A model generated the notes under the pieces. The model ran no database searches and was not told where the DNA came from. It worked only from the letters and a program-made list of their open reading frames with translations. Positions 1 through 7,949 of a stretch of DNA of 13,321 nt are shown here, in pieces. The translations under genes were made by a program, and so were the position numbers. Each line of letters begins with the position of its first letter. Position 1 is the stretch's first letter. The DNA is from an uncultured Campylobacter sp. (GTDB taxonomy: Bacteria > Campylobacterota > Campylobacteria > Campylobacterales > Campylobacteraceae), in NCBI RefSeq assembly GCF_937890585.1, contig NZ_CALACG010000173.1, positions 1 through 13,321 of the forward strand. Reading direction: 5' to 3'.

Positions 1-28
1 GGCAGCGTCAGATGTGTATAAGAGACAG
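1..28 (+). other. Nextera/Tn5 sequencing adapter remnant
   Basis: Bases 10 to 28 read AGATGTGTATAAGAGACAG, which is the 19-bp Tn5 mosaic end, and bases 1 to 9 (GGCAGCGTC) are the tail of the Nextera read-1 adapter. This is library-preparation sequence left at a contig end, not genome. The thiH reading frame is intact from base 30 onward, so genomic sequence begins at about base 29. Confidence 0.97.
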
Positions 29-785
29 TCGCAAAGGCATCAAGCCTAAAGTCATCTATGCCAAGAAGTGCGGCAAAGCCAACTCCTCTCATGCCTCCAA
101 GAAGCGCTCGCTCTTGCGCATTTAAGCGGTATGGAAAAATTCTTTTATTGCCACCAAGGTGGATTTTCTCGTATTTTGTGGGATTGTAGGTCTCTTGAAA
201 GACGGTCACGTAGTCTGCGCCACTTTTGTGAAGCAGGGCGTAGCCGTCTGAATTTAATGGGTAAATCTCAACCCCAACGACTTTAAAAAATTTCTTTGCT
301 AAAGCGCAGGCGTTTGCGATGTAGGCGACACTTGAGTTGGTCTCGCTCTCGCCAGTTAGGATCAAAATTTCTTCCAAGCCGCTCTTTGAAATTTCTCTTA
401 GCTCTCTTGTGATCTCCTCGTCGCTTAGCTTTGCCCTTTTTATTTTATTGTTGGCGTTAAAACCGCAATAAACGCAGAGATTATCGCAGTAGTTTGCTAT
501 GTAAAGCGGGGTAAAAAGCGTGATGTTTGAGCCAAAATTTGCCCTTGTTTTTGCCTGAGCGAGCTGGGCTATTTGCTCTAAAAATGGCGCTGCAGCAGGC
601 GAGAGCAGGGCTTTTAAATTTTCAAGCGAGCAGTGCTTTGCATTAAGAGCTGCTTTTACGTCTGCTTCGGTGTAAATTTCTGGTTTATAGCTCGCGCGCT
701 CTTTTAAAATTTCATCCATGATGTCGCTGCCAACATCCTCCATGTGAGGTAGCAGCTGCATGTGGTCGGTTTTGGTAAATTTCAT
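29..785 (-). CDS. thiH: ThiH, 2-iminoacetate synthase (tyrosine lyase), 3' end cut off
   Basis: Radical-SAM enzyme that cleaves tyrosine to p-cresol and dehydroglycine (2-iminoacetate), the glycine-derived precursor for the thiamine thiazole ring made by ThiG. The frame is open from the ATG at 785 to the adapter, giving about 252 codons of the roughly 370 to 380 usual for the family. It starts [18 protein letters not shown] and carries the radical-SAM cluster motif CDNLCVYC (CX3CX2C) after an ITLFTPLYIANY stretch, then LILTGES, VEIYPLNSDGY, TVFQETYN and LGGMRGVGFAALLG, all typical of ThiH. The C-terminal third is missing only because the contig ends. The start codon overlaps the thiG stop as TGATG, implying coupled translation. 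Use of ThiH rather than the oxygen-dependent glycine oxidase ThiO fits a microaerobic or anaerobic organism. Confidence 0.95.
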
Positions 786-1549
786 CAGTCTAAAAATCCA
801 GTGAGCGGTGATGAGGCATTTGCGCTTTTGCTCTTTGCGCCAAGGCCTGCTAAATAGGCGTTGCGACCAGCGATGATAGCCTCTTTAAAGGCTCTTGCCA
901 TGAGCGGGATATTTTTAGATGAGGCGATAGCTGTGTTTGCCATGATCGCAGCCGCTCCCATCTCCATCGCTTCGCACGCTTGTGAGGGCCTGCCGATACC
1001 TGCATCAACTATGATCTGCGTATCAAGCTCGTTTATCAAAATTTCAATGATATCTTTAAAAACTAGCCCTTGGTTTGAGCCAATGGGCGCAGCTAGAGGC
1101 ATTATGCAGCTTGCTCCTGCATTTAGCATCGCTCTTGCGGCGTTTAGATCAGGAAACATATATGGCATCGGCACAAAACCGTCATTTGCCAGTGCTTCGC
1201 ATGCTTTTATCGTCTCAATGTTGTCTGGAAAGAGAAATTTAGAGTCAGTGATGATCTCTATCTTAACAAGCTCGCCACATCCAAGCTCACGTCCGAGCTG
1301 GGCGATACGAACGGCCTCTTTGGCGTTTCTAGCGCCACTTGTGTTTGGCAAGAGCGTCACGCCTTTTGGGATAAAGTCAAGTATATTTCGCTCTTTGCTC
1401 TCGTTTATGCGCCTAAGAGCAAGGGTTAAAATTTCTGCCCCAGCCTCGTTTACAGCGGAGTCTATAAGCTCGTGCGAGTACTTGCCAGAGCCAAGGATGA
1501 AGCGGCTTTGAAACTCCTTGCCGCCAAGGATCAAGCTATCACTTTGCAC
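785..1549 (-). CDS. thiG: ThiG, thiazole synthase
   Basis: Forms the thiazole phosphate moiety of thiamine from 1-deoxyxylulose 5-phosphate, 2-iminoacetate and ThiS thiocarboxylate, as a TIM-barrel enzyme in the cytoplasm. The 254-residue length matches the family. The Schiff-base lysine is K96 in the motif GELVKIEI, followed by MPYMFPD, the phosphate-binding segment [13 protein letters not shown], and [13 protein letters not shown]. The start is a GTG at 1549, directly after the thiF stop (TAA at 1550 to 1552), with a good Shine-Dalgarno GGAGG 6 nt upstream inside the end of thiF. The stop overlaps the thiH start by one base. No truncation or odd residue was seen. Confidence 0.97.
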   Translation of the reverse strand: MQSDSLILGGKEFQSRFILGSGKYSHELIDSAVNEAGAEILTLALRRINESKERNILDFIPKGVTLLPNTSGARNAKEAVRIAQLGRELGCGELVKIEIITDSKFLFPDNIETIKACEALANDGFVPMPYMFPDLNAARAMLNAGASCIMPLAAPIGSNQGLVFKDIIEILINELDTQIIVDAGIGRPSQACEAMEMGAAAIMANTAIASSKNIPLMARAFKEAIIAGRNAYLAGLGAKSKSANASSPLTGFLD

Positions 1550-2401
1550 TTACGCCTCCAAGCCCATAAGTAGTCTAATGGCCAAATTTGCCTCGTGGTT
1601 TGCACAGATCGCAACGCGTGGTGCCATGAGCCCTTGACCGATCTTCGCCTCGTTTGTGAGGTCGCCACAAAGATAGACATTTTTGGCAAATTTTATGGTT
1701 TTTATGAGATTTGAGCTAAAGTATCCTGCCATGCCAGAGGCGCCGATGATCTTTTTATCTTTTAAGCTAGCTCCAGCTTCGTTTAGTATCATCGCCTTGC
1801 CAGCGACGTTGTCAAAAGCCTCGCATAAAATTTCACACTCGCCAAAGACGCTTGCCACGTTTTTTTCATCCAAAAATATATCGTGAGCCTCGACCTCGAC
1901 AAAGGGATTTACGTCATTTATCAGCTCTTTAAGCGCCTGCGTCTTTTTCATGCCGATGTGGCGGACGAAATACTGCTGGCGGTTTAGATTGCTTGGCTCA
2001 ACGACGTCAAAGTCGGCAAGCACTAGCTTTTTTACGCCAACTCTTGCAAGACTTAGCGCGATATTTGAGCCAAGTCCGCCAAGTCCAGCCACGCCGACCA
2101 CGGCTTTACTTAGGGCTAAATTTAGCTCAGGGCTGTTTCGTGAAGCGATCATCGAGCGTAAAACTTCACGCTCAGGCATCACGCCACGCCTTATAAATAC
2201 GACATTTGAGCCATCTTTTAGCTCGCTATCTTCTTTTATAGCAAAGCCATCAACGATAAAAATGTCTGGCTTTGTTGCGTTAAATTTCTCTAAAAATTTA
2301 TAAATTTCACTCTCTTTATCGCCAAGAGCAAGCTCTTTTAGCTCGCTAAGGCTTTTTGCTGGCACTTTAAATTTTGTGCCATTTAAAACTATCTCTATCA
2401 T
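1550..2401 (-). CDS. thiF: ThiF (family 2), ThiS adenylyltransferase with N-terminal ThiS-like domain
   Basis: E1-like enzyme that adenylates the C-terminal glycine of ThiS so that sulfur can be transferred to it. I chose the ATG at 2401 (283 residues) because GAGGAG sits just upstream; an in-frame TTG at 2422 would overlap thiS and has no such site. Residues 1 to about 72 (MIEIVLNGTKFKV to NVVFIRRG) form a beta-grasp, ThiS-like domain lacking the terminal Gly-Gly. The Rossmann ATP-binding motif GLGGLGSN is at 106 to 113, D130 should bind the ribose, and the S-N-L-N-R-Q-Q segment holds the usual arginine at 141. Cysteines at 245 and 266 near the conserved GQGLMAPRV segment are candidate sulfur-transfer or structural residues; which does what is not visible. 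thiS ends 7 nt upstream and thiG begins at the next base after the stop. Confidence 0.93.
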   Translation of the reverse strand: MIEIVLNGTKFKVPAKSLSELKELALGDKESEIYKFLEKFNATKPDIFIVDGFAIKEDSELKDGSNVVFIRRGVMPEREVLRSMIASRNSPELNLALSKAVVGVAGLGGLGSNIALSLARVGVKKLVLADFDVVEPSNLNRQQYFVRHIGMKKTQALKELINDVNPFVEVEAHDIFLDEKNVASVFGECEILCEAFDNVAGKAMILNEAGASLKDKKIIGASGMAGYFSSNLIKTIKFAKNVYLCGDLTNEAKIGQGLMAPRVAICANHEANLAIRLLMGLEA

Positions 2402-2410
2402 TTTCTCCTC
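2402..2410 (-). promoter_or_regulatory. Ribosome binding site deciding the thiF start
   Basis: On the minus strand GAGGAG (2410 to 2405) lies 3 nt before the ATG at 2401 and overlaps the thiS stop codon. It supports the ATG rather than the upstream in-frame TTG at 2422 as the thiF start. Confidence 0.7.
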
Positions 2411-2612
2411 ATCCACCGCCAACTAAAGTGACGATCTCATAAGCTTTGCCCTCGCTCATAAAGTGCTCACTCCAAAGCTTTTTTGGCAAAATTTCTCCGT
2501 CTCGCTCAAGGGCTATAAATTTAAGCTCATAGCCATTTTGAGCTAAAAATTTATAAACATTTATATCGTTTTCAAGCTCGAAAATTTTGCCATTTACGCT
2601 AAATTTGATCAT
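2409..2612 (-). CDS. thiS: ThiS, sulfur carrier protein
   Basis: Small ubiquitin-fold protein that carries sulfur as a C-terminal thiocarboxylate to ThiG. It has 67 residues, the normal family length, begins MIKFSVNGKIFEL, and ends in VTLVGGG with the required C-terminal Gly-Gly. The ATG at 2612 overlaps the aspC stop as TAATG, so translation is probably coupled. There is no leader between aspC and thiS and therefore no room for a TPP riboswitch in front of the thiazole genes. Confidence 0.95.
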   Translation of the reverse strand: MIKFSVNGKIFELENDINVYKFLAQNGYELKFIALERDGEILPKKLWSEHFMSEGKAYEIVTLVGGG

Positions 2613-3790
2613 TAAATTTTGTAGCTTTTTACAAAATTTGCGATCCTCTCGATCGCTTTTTTTATGCTCTCGATGTCTGTTGCAAAAGAAATTCTAAAGT
2701 ATCCCTCCATGCCAAAGCCCACACCTGGCACGGTCGCTACGTTCGCCTCTTCAAGCATCTTTTTGCAAAATCTAAGTGAGTCACTATCTACATCTTTGCA
2801 TTTTACAAATAGATAAAACGCGCCATCAGGCTTAACTACGCTTAGCCCAGGGATAGCATTTATCATCTCAACAGCCACGTCGCGTCTTTTTTCATACTCT
2901 TTTCTCATGTTTTCGATGTCTTCATCGGTTTCACCTAGAAGTGACGGGATAGCGCCTATTTGCACGATCGAGCTGATGTTGCTTGTGCTTTGACTTTGAA
3001 GCTTTTTGATGCCAGCGATTAGCCAGTCCATCGAGCTTGCGATATAGCCAAATCTCCAGCCAGGCATCGCGCCACACTTGCTTAGGCCATTTATCGTGAC
3101 CGTTCTTTTGAAAAGATCCTCGCTCACTGAGGCTACTGCGTGAAATTTCTTGCCGTAGATCACCTTTTCATAAATTTCATCGCTCGTGACGATAATGTCA
3201 GTGCCCTTTAAAACCTCGCCAAATGCCGCGATCTCCTCTTTTGTATAGACTGCACCTGTTGGGTTTGTCGGGTGATTTAGCGAAAAGACTTTTGTTTTTG
3301 GTGTGATCGCTTTTTTTAGTTGCTGGGCTGTTATTTTGAAATTTGTGCTCTCGTCTGCCTCGATAAAAACAGGCACGCCACCACAAAATTTAACGATCTC
3401 AGGGTAGCTCACCCAGTATGGAGATGGGATGATGACCTCGTCACCTGGGTTGATAAGCGCTTGAAATACGTTAAAAAGTGAGTGTTTTGCGCCGATGTTT
3501 GTGACGATTTGATTTGCTTTGTAGTCAAGTCCGTTATCTCTTTTTAGCTTTACTCTAATGGCCTCTATAACCTCAGGCAGGCCCGGCACTGGCGTATATT
3601 TGCCACTTTTGCTATCGTTATCAAGTGCGTTTTTTACAGTTTCTCTTATCTTTTTTGGAGTCATAAAGTCAGGCTCACCAGCTGAAAGCGAGATCACGTC
3701 GATGCCAGCAGCCTTCATCTCTTTGGCTTTTGTGCTGATCGCGATTGTGATTGATTCGCTTAATGTTTGCATTCTGTTTGCTAGTTGCAT
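2612..3790 (-). CDS. aspC: Class I PLP aminotransferase (aspartate aminotransferase, AspC/AspB)
   Basis: Transfers the amino group between aspartate/glutamate and 2-oxo acids, linking the TCA cycle to amino-acid synthesis. The 392-residue length is normal for the I-gamma subgroup. Motifs: SLSAGEPDF near 35 to 42, YTPVPGLPE around 65 to 73, NHPTNPTG at 172 to 179, SDEIYE with the PLP-pyridine aspartate at 204, and SKCGAMPGWRFGY with the Schiff-base lysine at K238. The carboxylate-binding arginine is in YFRISFA near the C-terminus. The ATG at 3790 has AAGGA 7 nt upstream, starting right after the speA stop. Substrate range within the subgroup (aspartate versus prephenate) cannot be read from the sequence. 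In C. jejuni the orthologue is, as I recall, called aspB and has cysE between it and speA; here cysE is absent. Confidence 0.92.
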   Translation of the reverse strand: MQLANRMQTLSESITIAISTKAKEMKAAGIDVISLSAGEPDFMTPKKIRETVKNALDNDSKSGKYTPVPGLPEVIEAIRVKLKRDNGLDYKANQIVTNIGAKHSLFNVFQALINPGDEVIIPSPYWVSYPEIVKFCGGVPVFIEADESTNFKITAQQLKKAITPKTKVFSLNHPTNPTGAVYTKEEIAAFGEVLKGTDIIVTSDEIYEKVIYGKKFHAVASVSEDLFKRTVTINGLSKCGAMPGWRFGYIASSMDWLIAGIKKLQSQSTSNISSIVQIGAIPSLLGETDEDIENMRKEYEKRRDVAVEMINAIPGLSVVKPDGAFYLFVKCKDVDSDSLRFCKKMLEEANVATVPGVGFGMEGYFRISFATDIESIKKAIERIANFVKSYKI

Positions 3791-3801
3791 TTTCGTCCTT
3801 T

Positions 3802-5637
3802 TTAGTTGATTGTCTTTAAGTAGCTATTATCATTTAAAAATAGATAAAGTTCGCCCAAAATTTGCTTCTTTTGTGTTTCGTTTATCAGAGTTGATTTCTC
3901 TAAGCGCTCATTTAGAGTGTCTTGGATCTCGTAGATATCGTAGTCCATGTCCTCCATGATATCAAGGATCGACTGGCTCTCTAGTAAATTTGTGACCTTG
4001 TAGCCATCACTTGTTATCTCTACCGTAGCTTCTGTCGGATGAGTGAAGAGGTTGTGCTTCATGCCGATCACCTCTTGATATGCGCCAACTAGGAAAAATC
4101 CCAAGAAATAATCCTCCTTCTCCACATCCACGTCGTGCAAAAGCAGTGGGTTTTTCTCATCATCATAGCTGATCTCGCCGTCGCTATCGCAGGTGATGTC
4201 CCAGATCGAAGCTGGCAGGGTAGGGCGCTCATCAAGCCTGTCAAGTGGCATGATAGGGAAATTTTGCTTTAGACCCCAAAAGTCTGGCAAGCTTTGAAAG
4301 ATCGAGAAATTTAGCAAGTATCTCTCTTGAACCTCTTTTTGAATTTTGGTTAGATCGCTTGAGTTGCTCTTATTGCCAAGCATCACGACAGCTTTTTTAC
4401 TAATGAGCCTTAAAAGTACCTCTGCGTTTGATCTATCTTGCAGATCAACATAGCCTAGATCAAAGAGCGTGAGGATGCTCTCGGTGTGGTGGATGGCGTC
4501 GTGCAGGTACTCTAGGGCGTTTGAAGGCTTGATTGATTTATAAAGATCAACTAGCTCGGTTATTAAATTTGGATTATTTTTCTTTAAATTTAACTTCTCT
4601 TCGGTGTATTCTTGAGAAAATAGCTCAAGCACAGGAGCGACCAAAAGCGCGTGAGAAGCGGCGATGTAGCGACCTGACTCTATGAAAATATCTGGTTCGA
4701 TCTCCTTTTTTTGCTCACTTATGGTTTTAAGCATATAAACAACGTCGTTTGCGTATTCGTTTAGCGTATAGTTTCTGCTGCTCTCCTCTTTAAACTGCGA
4801 GTATTCAATCGCTAGACCGCCGCCCAAATTTATCGCTTTTAAATTTGTTGCACCCATTTTTCTAAGCTCGGCGTAGATGTTGCCAGCCTCGATGAGTGCT
4901 TTTTTAAGCGGATGGATTTCGCTTATTTGAGAGCCGATGTGAAAGTGTATCATCGTGAAGTTTTCAAGTAAATTTGCCTTTTTTAGCATCTTTACAGCTT
5001 CTATTAGCTCGGTTGATGTTAGGCCAAATTTAGAGTGTATGCCGCCACTTTTTGCCCAAAGCCCCGATCCTGTCGAGTGTAGTCTCACTCTAAGTCCGAT
5101 CTTTGGTTTTGGTTTAAAGCGCTCTTTTGCGATGGCGATTATCGCTTCAAGCTCGTTTAAGCCCTCGATCGTTAGCGTGATGTTATGCCCCATTTCTGCG
5201 GCGATGAAGCCTATATTTATCATCTCTTTATCTTTAAAGCCATTCACCGTTATAGGCGCTTTGTCGTTGTTATAAGCCATAGTTAGAAGTAGCTCAGCCT
5301 TGCTACCAGCCTCAAGGCCGTAGTTATAGGGCTTGCCAAGGCGAACTAGGTTTTTTACAAAGCCAGGATATTGATTTACTTTAAGTGGGAAAACGGCGTT
5401 AAAGCTGCCTTTGTAGGCAAATTCTTTCTTTGCCTTTGCAAAGCTTGCGTGGATCTGCTCGATCTGCTTTTGGATAAGGTGCGGAAAGCGAAGCAGCAGT
5501 GGACCTCTGTAGCCATCGTCTCTTATCTCTTTTACTATGTCGATGATCGCTGGCTTGCTAGCTTCGTTTATGCAGACTTTGCCGTCTTCTATCACAAAAT
5601 TTGAATTGCCCCAAATGCTAAGTCCAAAATCATTCAT
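3802..5637 (-). CDS. speA: Biosynthetic arginine decarboxylase SpeA
   Basis: PLP-dependent fold-III decarboxylase converting arginine to agmatine, the first step to putrescine and other polyamines. At 611 residues it is somewhat shorter than E. coli SpeA (about 658) but complete. PLP lysine K86 lies in NAVFPLKVNQYP; other marks are MIHFHIGSQISEIHP, INLGGGLAIEY (glycine loop), FIESGRYIAASHA, and the C-terminal-barrel motif ITCDSDGEISYD with the active-site cysteine. The start overlaps the hisS stop as ATGA, and AAGGAG lies 5 nt upstream within the hisS end. It ends 11 nt before aspC. Partner genes for agmatine conversion (aguA/aguB) are not in the window. Confidence 0.96.
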   Translation of the reverse strand: MNDFGLSIWGNSNFVIEDGKVCINEASKPAIIDIVKEIRDDGYRGPLLLRFPHLIQKQIEQIHASFAKAKKEFAYKGSFNAVFPLKVNQYPGFVKNLVRLGKPYNYGLEAGSKAELLLTMAYNNDKAPITVNGFKDKEMINIGFIAAEMGHNITLTIEGLNELEAIIAIAKERFKPKPKIGLRVRLHSTGSGLWAKSGGIHSKFGLTSTELIEAVKMLKKANLLENFTMIHFHIGSQISEIHPLKKALIEAGNIYAELRKMGATNLKAINLGGGLAIEYSQFKEESSRNYTLNEYANDVVYMLKTISEQKKEIEPDIFIESGRYIAASHALLVAPVLELFSQEYTEEKLNLKKNNPNLITELVDLYKSIKPSNALEYLHDAIHHTESILTLFDLGYVDLQDRSNAEVLLRLISKKAVVMLGNKSNSSDLTKIQKEVQERYLLNFSIFQSLPDFWGLKQNFPIMPLDRLDERPTLPASIWDITCDSDGEISYDDEKNPLLLHDVDVEKEDYFLGFFLVGAYQEVIGMKHNLFTHPTEATVEITSDGYKVTNLLESQSILDIMEDMDYDIYEIQDTLNERLEKSTLINETQKKQILGELYLFLNDNSYLKTIN

Positions 5638-6860
5638 CCCAGCTCCTTTTCAAGCTCATCTAAATTTATCGTTTTTTCATCTTTGGTTTCTAAATTTTTA
5701 TACCAAATTTTATTCTCTTTCATCTCATTTTCGCCCACACAAAGGAAAATTTTTGCCTTTTTGTTGTCGGCATTTTGCAGATGTTTTTGAAGTTTTTTGG
5801 CTTCGTATGAAATTTCGACCTGATATTTTTTGCGAAGTTTCGAGCCAAGCGCATAGACAAAGTCTAAATTTGCCGCATCAAGCGCGCAAAGGTAAATTCC
5901 AGCTCGCTCATCCTGGGCCTCACCTAAAATTTCCATTATCCTCTCAACGCCCATCGCAAAACCAACGCCGTAACTTGCTCTACCGCCAAGATACTCAACG
6001 AGCCTATCGTATCTGCCACCCCCTGCTACTGCGCTTTGTGAGCCGATCTCGTTGCTGATAAACTCAAACGCCGTCTTGCAGTAGTAGTCTAGCCCACGAA
6101 CAAGCTTAGTGTCTATCTCAAATTTAACGCCATTTGCCTTTAAAATTTCTTGCAGTTTTGCAAAATCAGCCTGCGCCTCGCAGCTTAGGCTATCAGTGAT
6201 AACTGGGGCGTTTTTATAAATTTCTTGGCAGCTTTCTATCTTACAGTCAAGCACGCGGATAGGATTTAAAAGCTTGCGTCTTTTGCAGTCTTCGCAAATT
6301 TTATCGTCATTTTCATCTAAAAATTTGACAAGCTTTGCTTTGTAAGACTTCATCGAGCTCTCGTCGCCAAGCGAGTTTATTTTTAGGGTTGTTTTTATAT
6401 TTAGTCTGTTAAAAATTTCGCTCACCATCAAGATAATGCTCGCATCCTCATAGACGCTGCCCTCGCCAAAGCACTCACAGCCAAACTGGTGAAACTCTCT
6501 CAAGCGGCCTTTTTGTGGGCGCTCGTAGCGAAACATCGAGCCATGATAAAAGCAGCGTTTTGTCACGTTTGCCCTGTCAAGCTTTGCCTCGATAAAGGCT
6601 CTAACCACGCCAGCCGTGCCTTCAGGACGCAAGCAAACGTCGTTGCCGCCTTTGTCTTCAAACTGATACATCTCTTTGCCCACGATGTCACTGCTCTCGC
6701 CGACACTTCTTTTAAAAAGCGCCGTCTCCTCGAGGTGTGGGGTCAAAATTTGCTCATATCCGTAGTTTTTTGCGACTTCCTCGCAGGTTTTGATTATCTG
6801 TGCGTAAAGTTTTGCGCGAGCTGGAAGCATATCTTTCATGCCACGAAGTGCCGTTATCAT
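5634..6860 (-). CDS. hisS: Histidyl-tRNA synthetase
   Basis: Class II aminoacyl-tRNA synthetase charging tRNA-His. It has 408 residues, a normal length. The N-terminus RGMKDMLP is followed by motif 1 (YEQILTPHLEETALFKRSVGE), VCLRPEGTAGVVRAF, motif 2 (FRYERPQKGRLREFHQFGCE), the histidine-specific LVRGLDYYCKTAFEF and AVAGGGRYDRLVEYLGG, motif 3 GVGFAMGVERIMEIL, and a C-terminal anticodon-binding domain from about residue 320. The start ATG at 6860 has AAGGA 7 nt upstream. A 29-nt gap separates it from tmk, one of the larger gaps in this otherwise packed operon, and I see no promoter or terminator in it. The stop overlaps the speA start by 4 nt. Confidence 0.97.
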   Translation of the reverse strand: MITALRGMKDMLPARAKLYAQIIKTCEEVAKNYGYEQILTPHLEETALFKRSVGESSDIVGKEMYQFEDKGGNDVCLRPEGTAGVVRAFIEAKLDRANVTKRCFYHGSMFRYERPQKGRLREFHQFGCECFGEGSVYEDASIILMVSEIFNRLNIKTTLKINSLGDESSMKSYKAKLVKFLDENDDKICEDCKRRKLLNPIRVLDCKIESCQEIYKNAPVITDSLSCEAQADFAKLQEILKANGVKFEIDTKLVRGLDYYCKTAFEFISNEIGSQSAVAGGGRYDRLVEYLGGRASYGVGFAMGVERIMEILGEAQDERAGIYLCALDAANLDFVYALGSKLRKKYQVEISYEAKKLQKHLQNADNKKAKIFLCVGENEMKENKIWYKNLETKDEKTINLDELEKELG

Positions 6861-6889
6861 CGCATTATCCTTTTTATTTTTTTGTGATT

Positions 6890-7477
6890 TTACTTAAAAT
6901 TTATAAAATTTTCTATCTCTTTTGAAATTAGCTCTATGCTTTTAGATGCGTCTATAAAAAGCGTTTTAAAGCCATTTTTGATAAGAATTTGCTTCATCAG
7001 GCTTTGCACTTTTAAAAGATACTCTAGCCCACGAGCCTCGATCTTATCGCTTGTGCCTCTTGTTTTTAAGCGCGTGCTTATAAGCTCATGGCTTGCTTCA
7101 AAAAAGATGATCTTGTCTGCAAATTTATCATTTAGTGCAAATTTATTAAGCTCTAAAAGCACGTTTTCATCTAAGCTTTCATCATTTGCCAAAGCGTAGG
7201 CGATGCCTGAGATAAAGCCTCTGTCGCTTAAAATAAGCTTACCCAAATTTGGAGCGACCAGCTTTTCAAAATGCTCAGCCCTGTCAGCTAAAAAAAGTAA
7301 AATTTCAGCCCTTTTGCCTATTTTGATGCTTGAGCTTAGTAAAATTTCTCGTAAATTTTCACCAAGCTGCGTGCCACCTGGCTCTTTTGTGACGATGGCA
7401 TCACTAAATTTAGAAGCTAAAATTTCTATCTGCGTGCTCTTGCCAATGCCGTCAATGCCTTCAAACAAAATATACAT
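6890..7477 (-). CDS. tmk: Thymidylate kinase
   Basis: Phosphorylates dTMP to dTDP for DNA synthesis. It is 195 residues, near the low end of the family. The P-loop GIDGIGKST spans residues 7 to 15, the DRX-type helix motif KEPGGTQLGE is at 31 to 40, FLADRAEHF at 62 to 70, and SDRGFISGIAYA at 84 to 95, where many family members have DRY rather than DRG. The lid is around TRGTSDKIE (139 to 147). It starts one base after the coaD stop, with AAGG from the coaD end serving as the probable ribosome site, so translation of the pair is likely coupled. Confidence 0.95.
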   Translation of the reverse strand: MYILFEGIDGIGKSTQIEILASKFSDAIVTKEPGGTQLGENLREILLSSSIKIGKRAEILLFLADRAEHFEKLVAPNLGKLILSDRGFISGIAYALANDESLDENVLLELNKFALNDKFADKIIFFEASHELISTRLKTRGTSDKIEARGLEYLLKVQSLMKQILIKNGFKTLFIDASKSIELISKEIENFINFK

Positions 7478-7478
7478 T

Positions 7479-7949
7479 TTACGCCTTTAAATTTTTAAGA
7501 ATTTTTGCTGGCACTAGGTTGCTCACGTCGCCATCGTGGCGCAAGACTGAGCGGACGATCGAGCTTGAGATGAAGGCGTTATTTAAGCTTGGCATAAGAT
7601 AAACCGTCTCGAATTCATCCCAAAGTGCAGCGTTTGCGTAGCCGATTTGTAGCTCGTATTCAAAGTCACTAACCGCGCGAAGTCCCCTGATGACGGTGTT
7701 TATGCCGTGCGATTTAGCAAAATCAACAAGCAAGTTATCAAAGCCAAGCACGCTTACATTTTTTAGCTCGCAAACTGCCTCTTTTGCCATCTCTATGCGC
7801 TTTTCATGTGCGAACATCGGCTGTTTGCTGTCACTTTTGGCAACTGCGACGATTACCTTGTCAAAAATTTTCGTAGCCCTTATGATGACGTCTAAATGGC
7901 CGTTTGTTATGGGGTCAAATGTCCCTGGATAGATGCAAGATTTTTTCAA
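7479..7949 (-). CDS. coaD: Phosphopantetheine adenylyltransferase CoaD
   Basis: Catalyses the penultimate step of coenzyme A synthesis, adding AMP to 4'-phosphopantetheine. It is a nucleotidyltransferase with the (T/H)xGH signature TNGH in YPGTFDPITNGHLD near the N-terminus, INTVIRGLRAVSDFEYE in the middle, and the family motif ISSSIVR towards the end. I prefer the TTG at 7949 (156 residues, MKKSCIYPG): AGGTGG lies 5 nt upstream and the TTG overlaps the ubiX stop as TTGA. The alternative GTG at 7958 adds three residues (MAN) but has no ribosome site in front of it. It is followed one base later by tmk. Confidence 0.94.
   Translation of the reverse strand: MKKSCIYPGTFDPITNGHLDVIIRATKIFDKVIVAVAKSDSKQPMFAHEKRIEMAKEAVCELKNVSVLGFDNLLVDFAKSHGINTVIRGLRAVSDFEYELQIGYANAALWDEFETVYLMPSLNNAFISSSIVRSVLRHDGDVSNLVPAKILKNLKA

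Noticed and set aside
861..1511. Long plus-strand open frame opposite thiG (216 codons)
   Set aside because: It is the antisense shadow of thiG; no family resemblance or ribosome site, and thiG is unambiguous.
2613..2640. TPP riboswitch ahead of thiS
   Set aside because: thiS overlaps the aspC stop and the preceding sequence is aspC coding; no room or THI-element motif.
5537..6058. Plus-strand open frame across the speA/hisS junction
   Set aside because: Antisense to two well-supported genes, with low-complexity composition and no recognisable motif.
6855..6870. Mini-ORF ATG CGA TGA just before hisS with AAGGA upstream
   Set aside because: The ribosome site is only 2 nt from this ATG but 7 nt from the hisS ATG, so the site belongs to hisS; the mini-ORF looks accidental.
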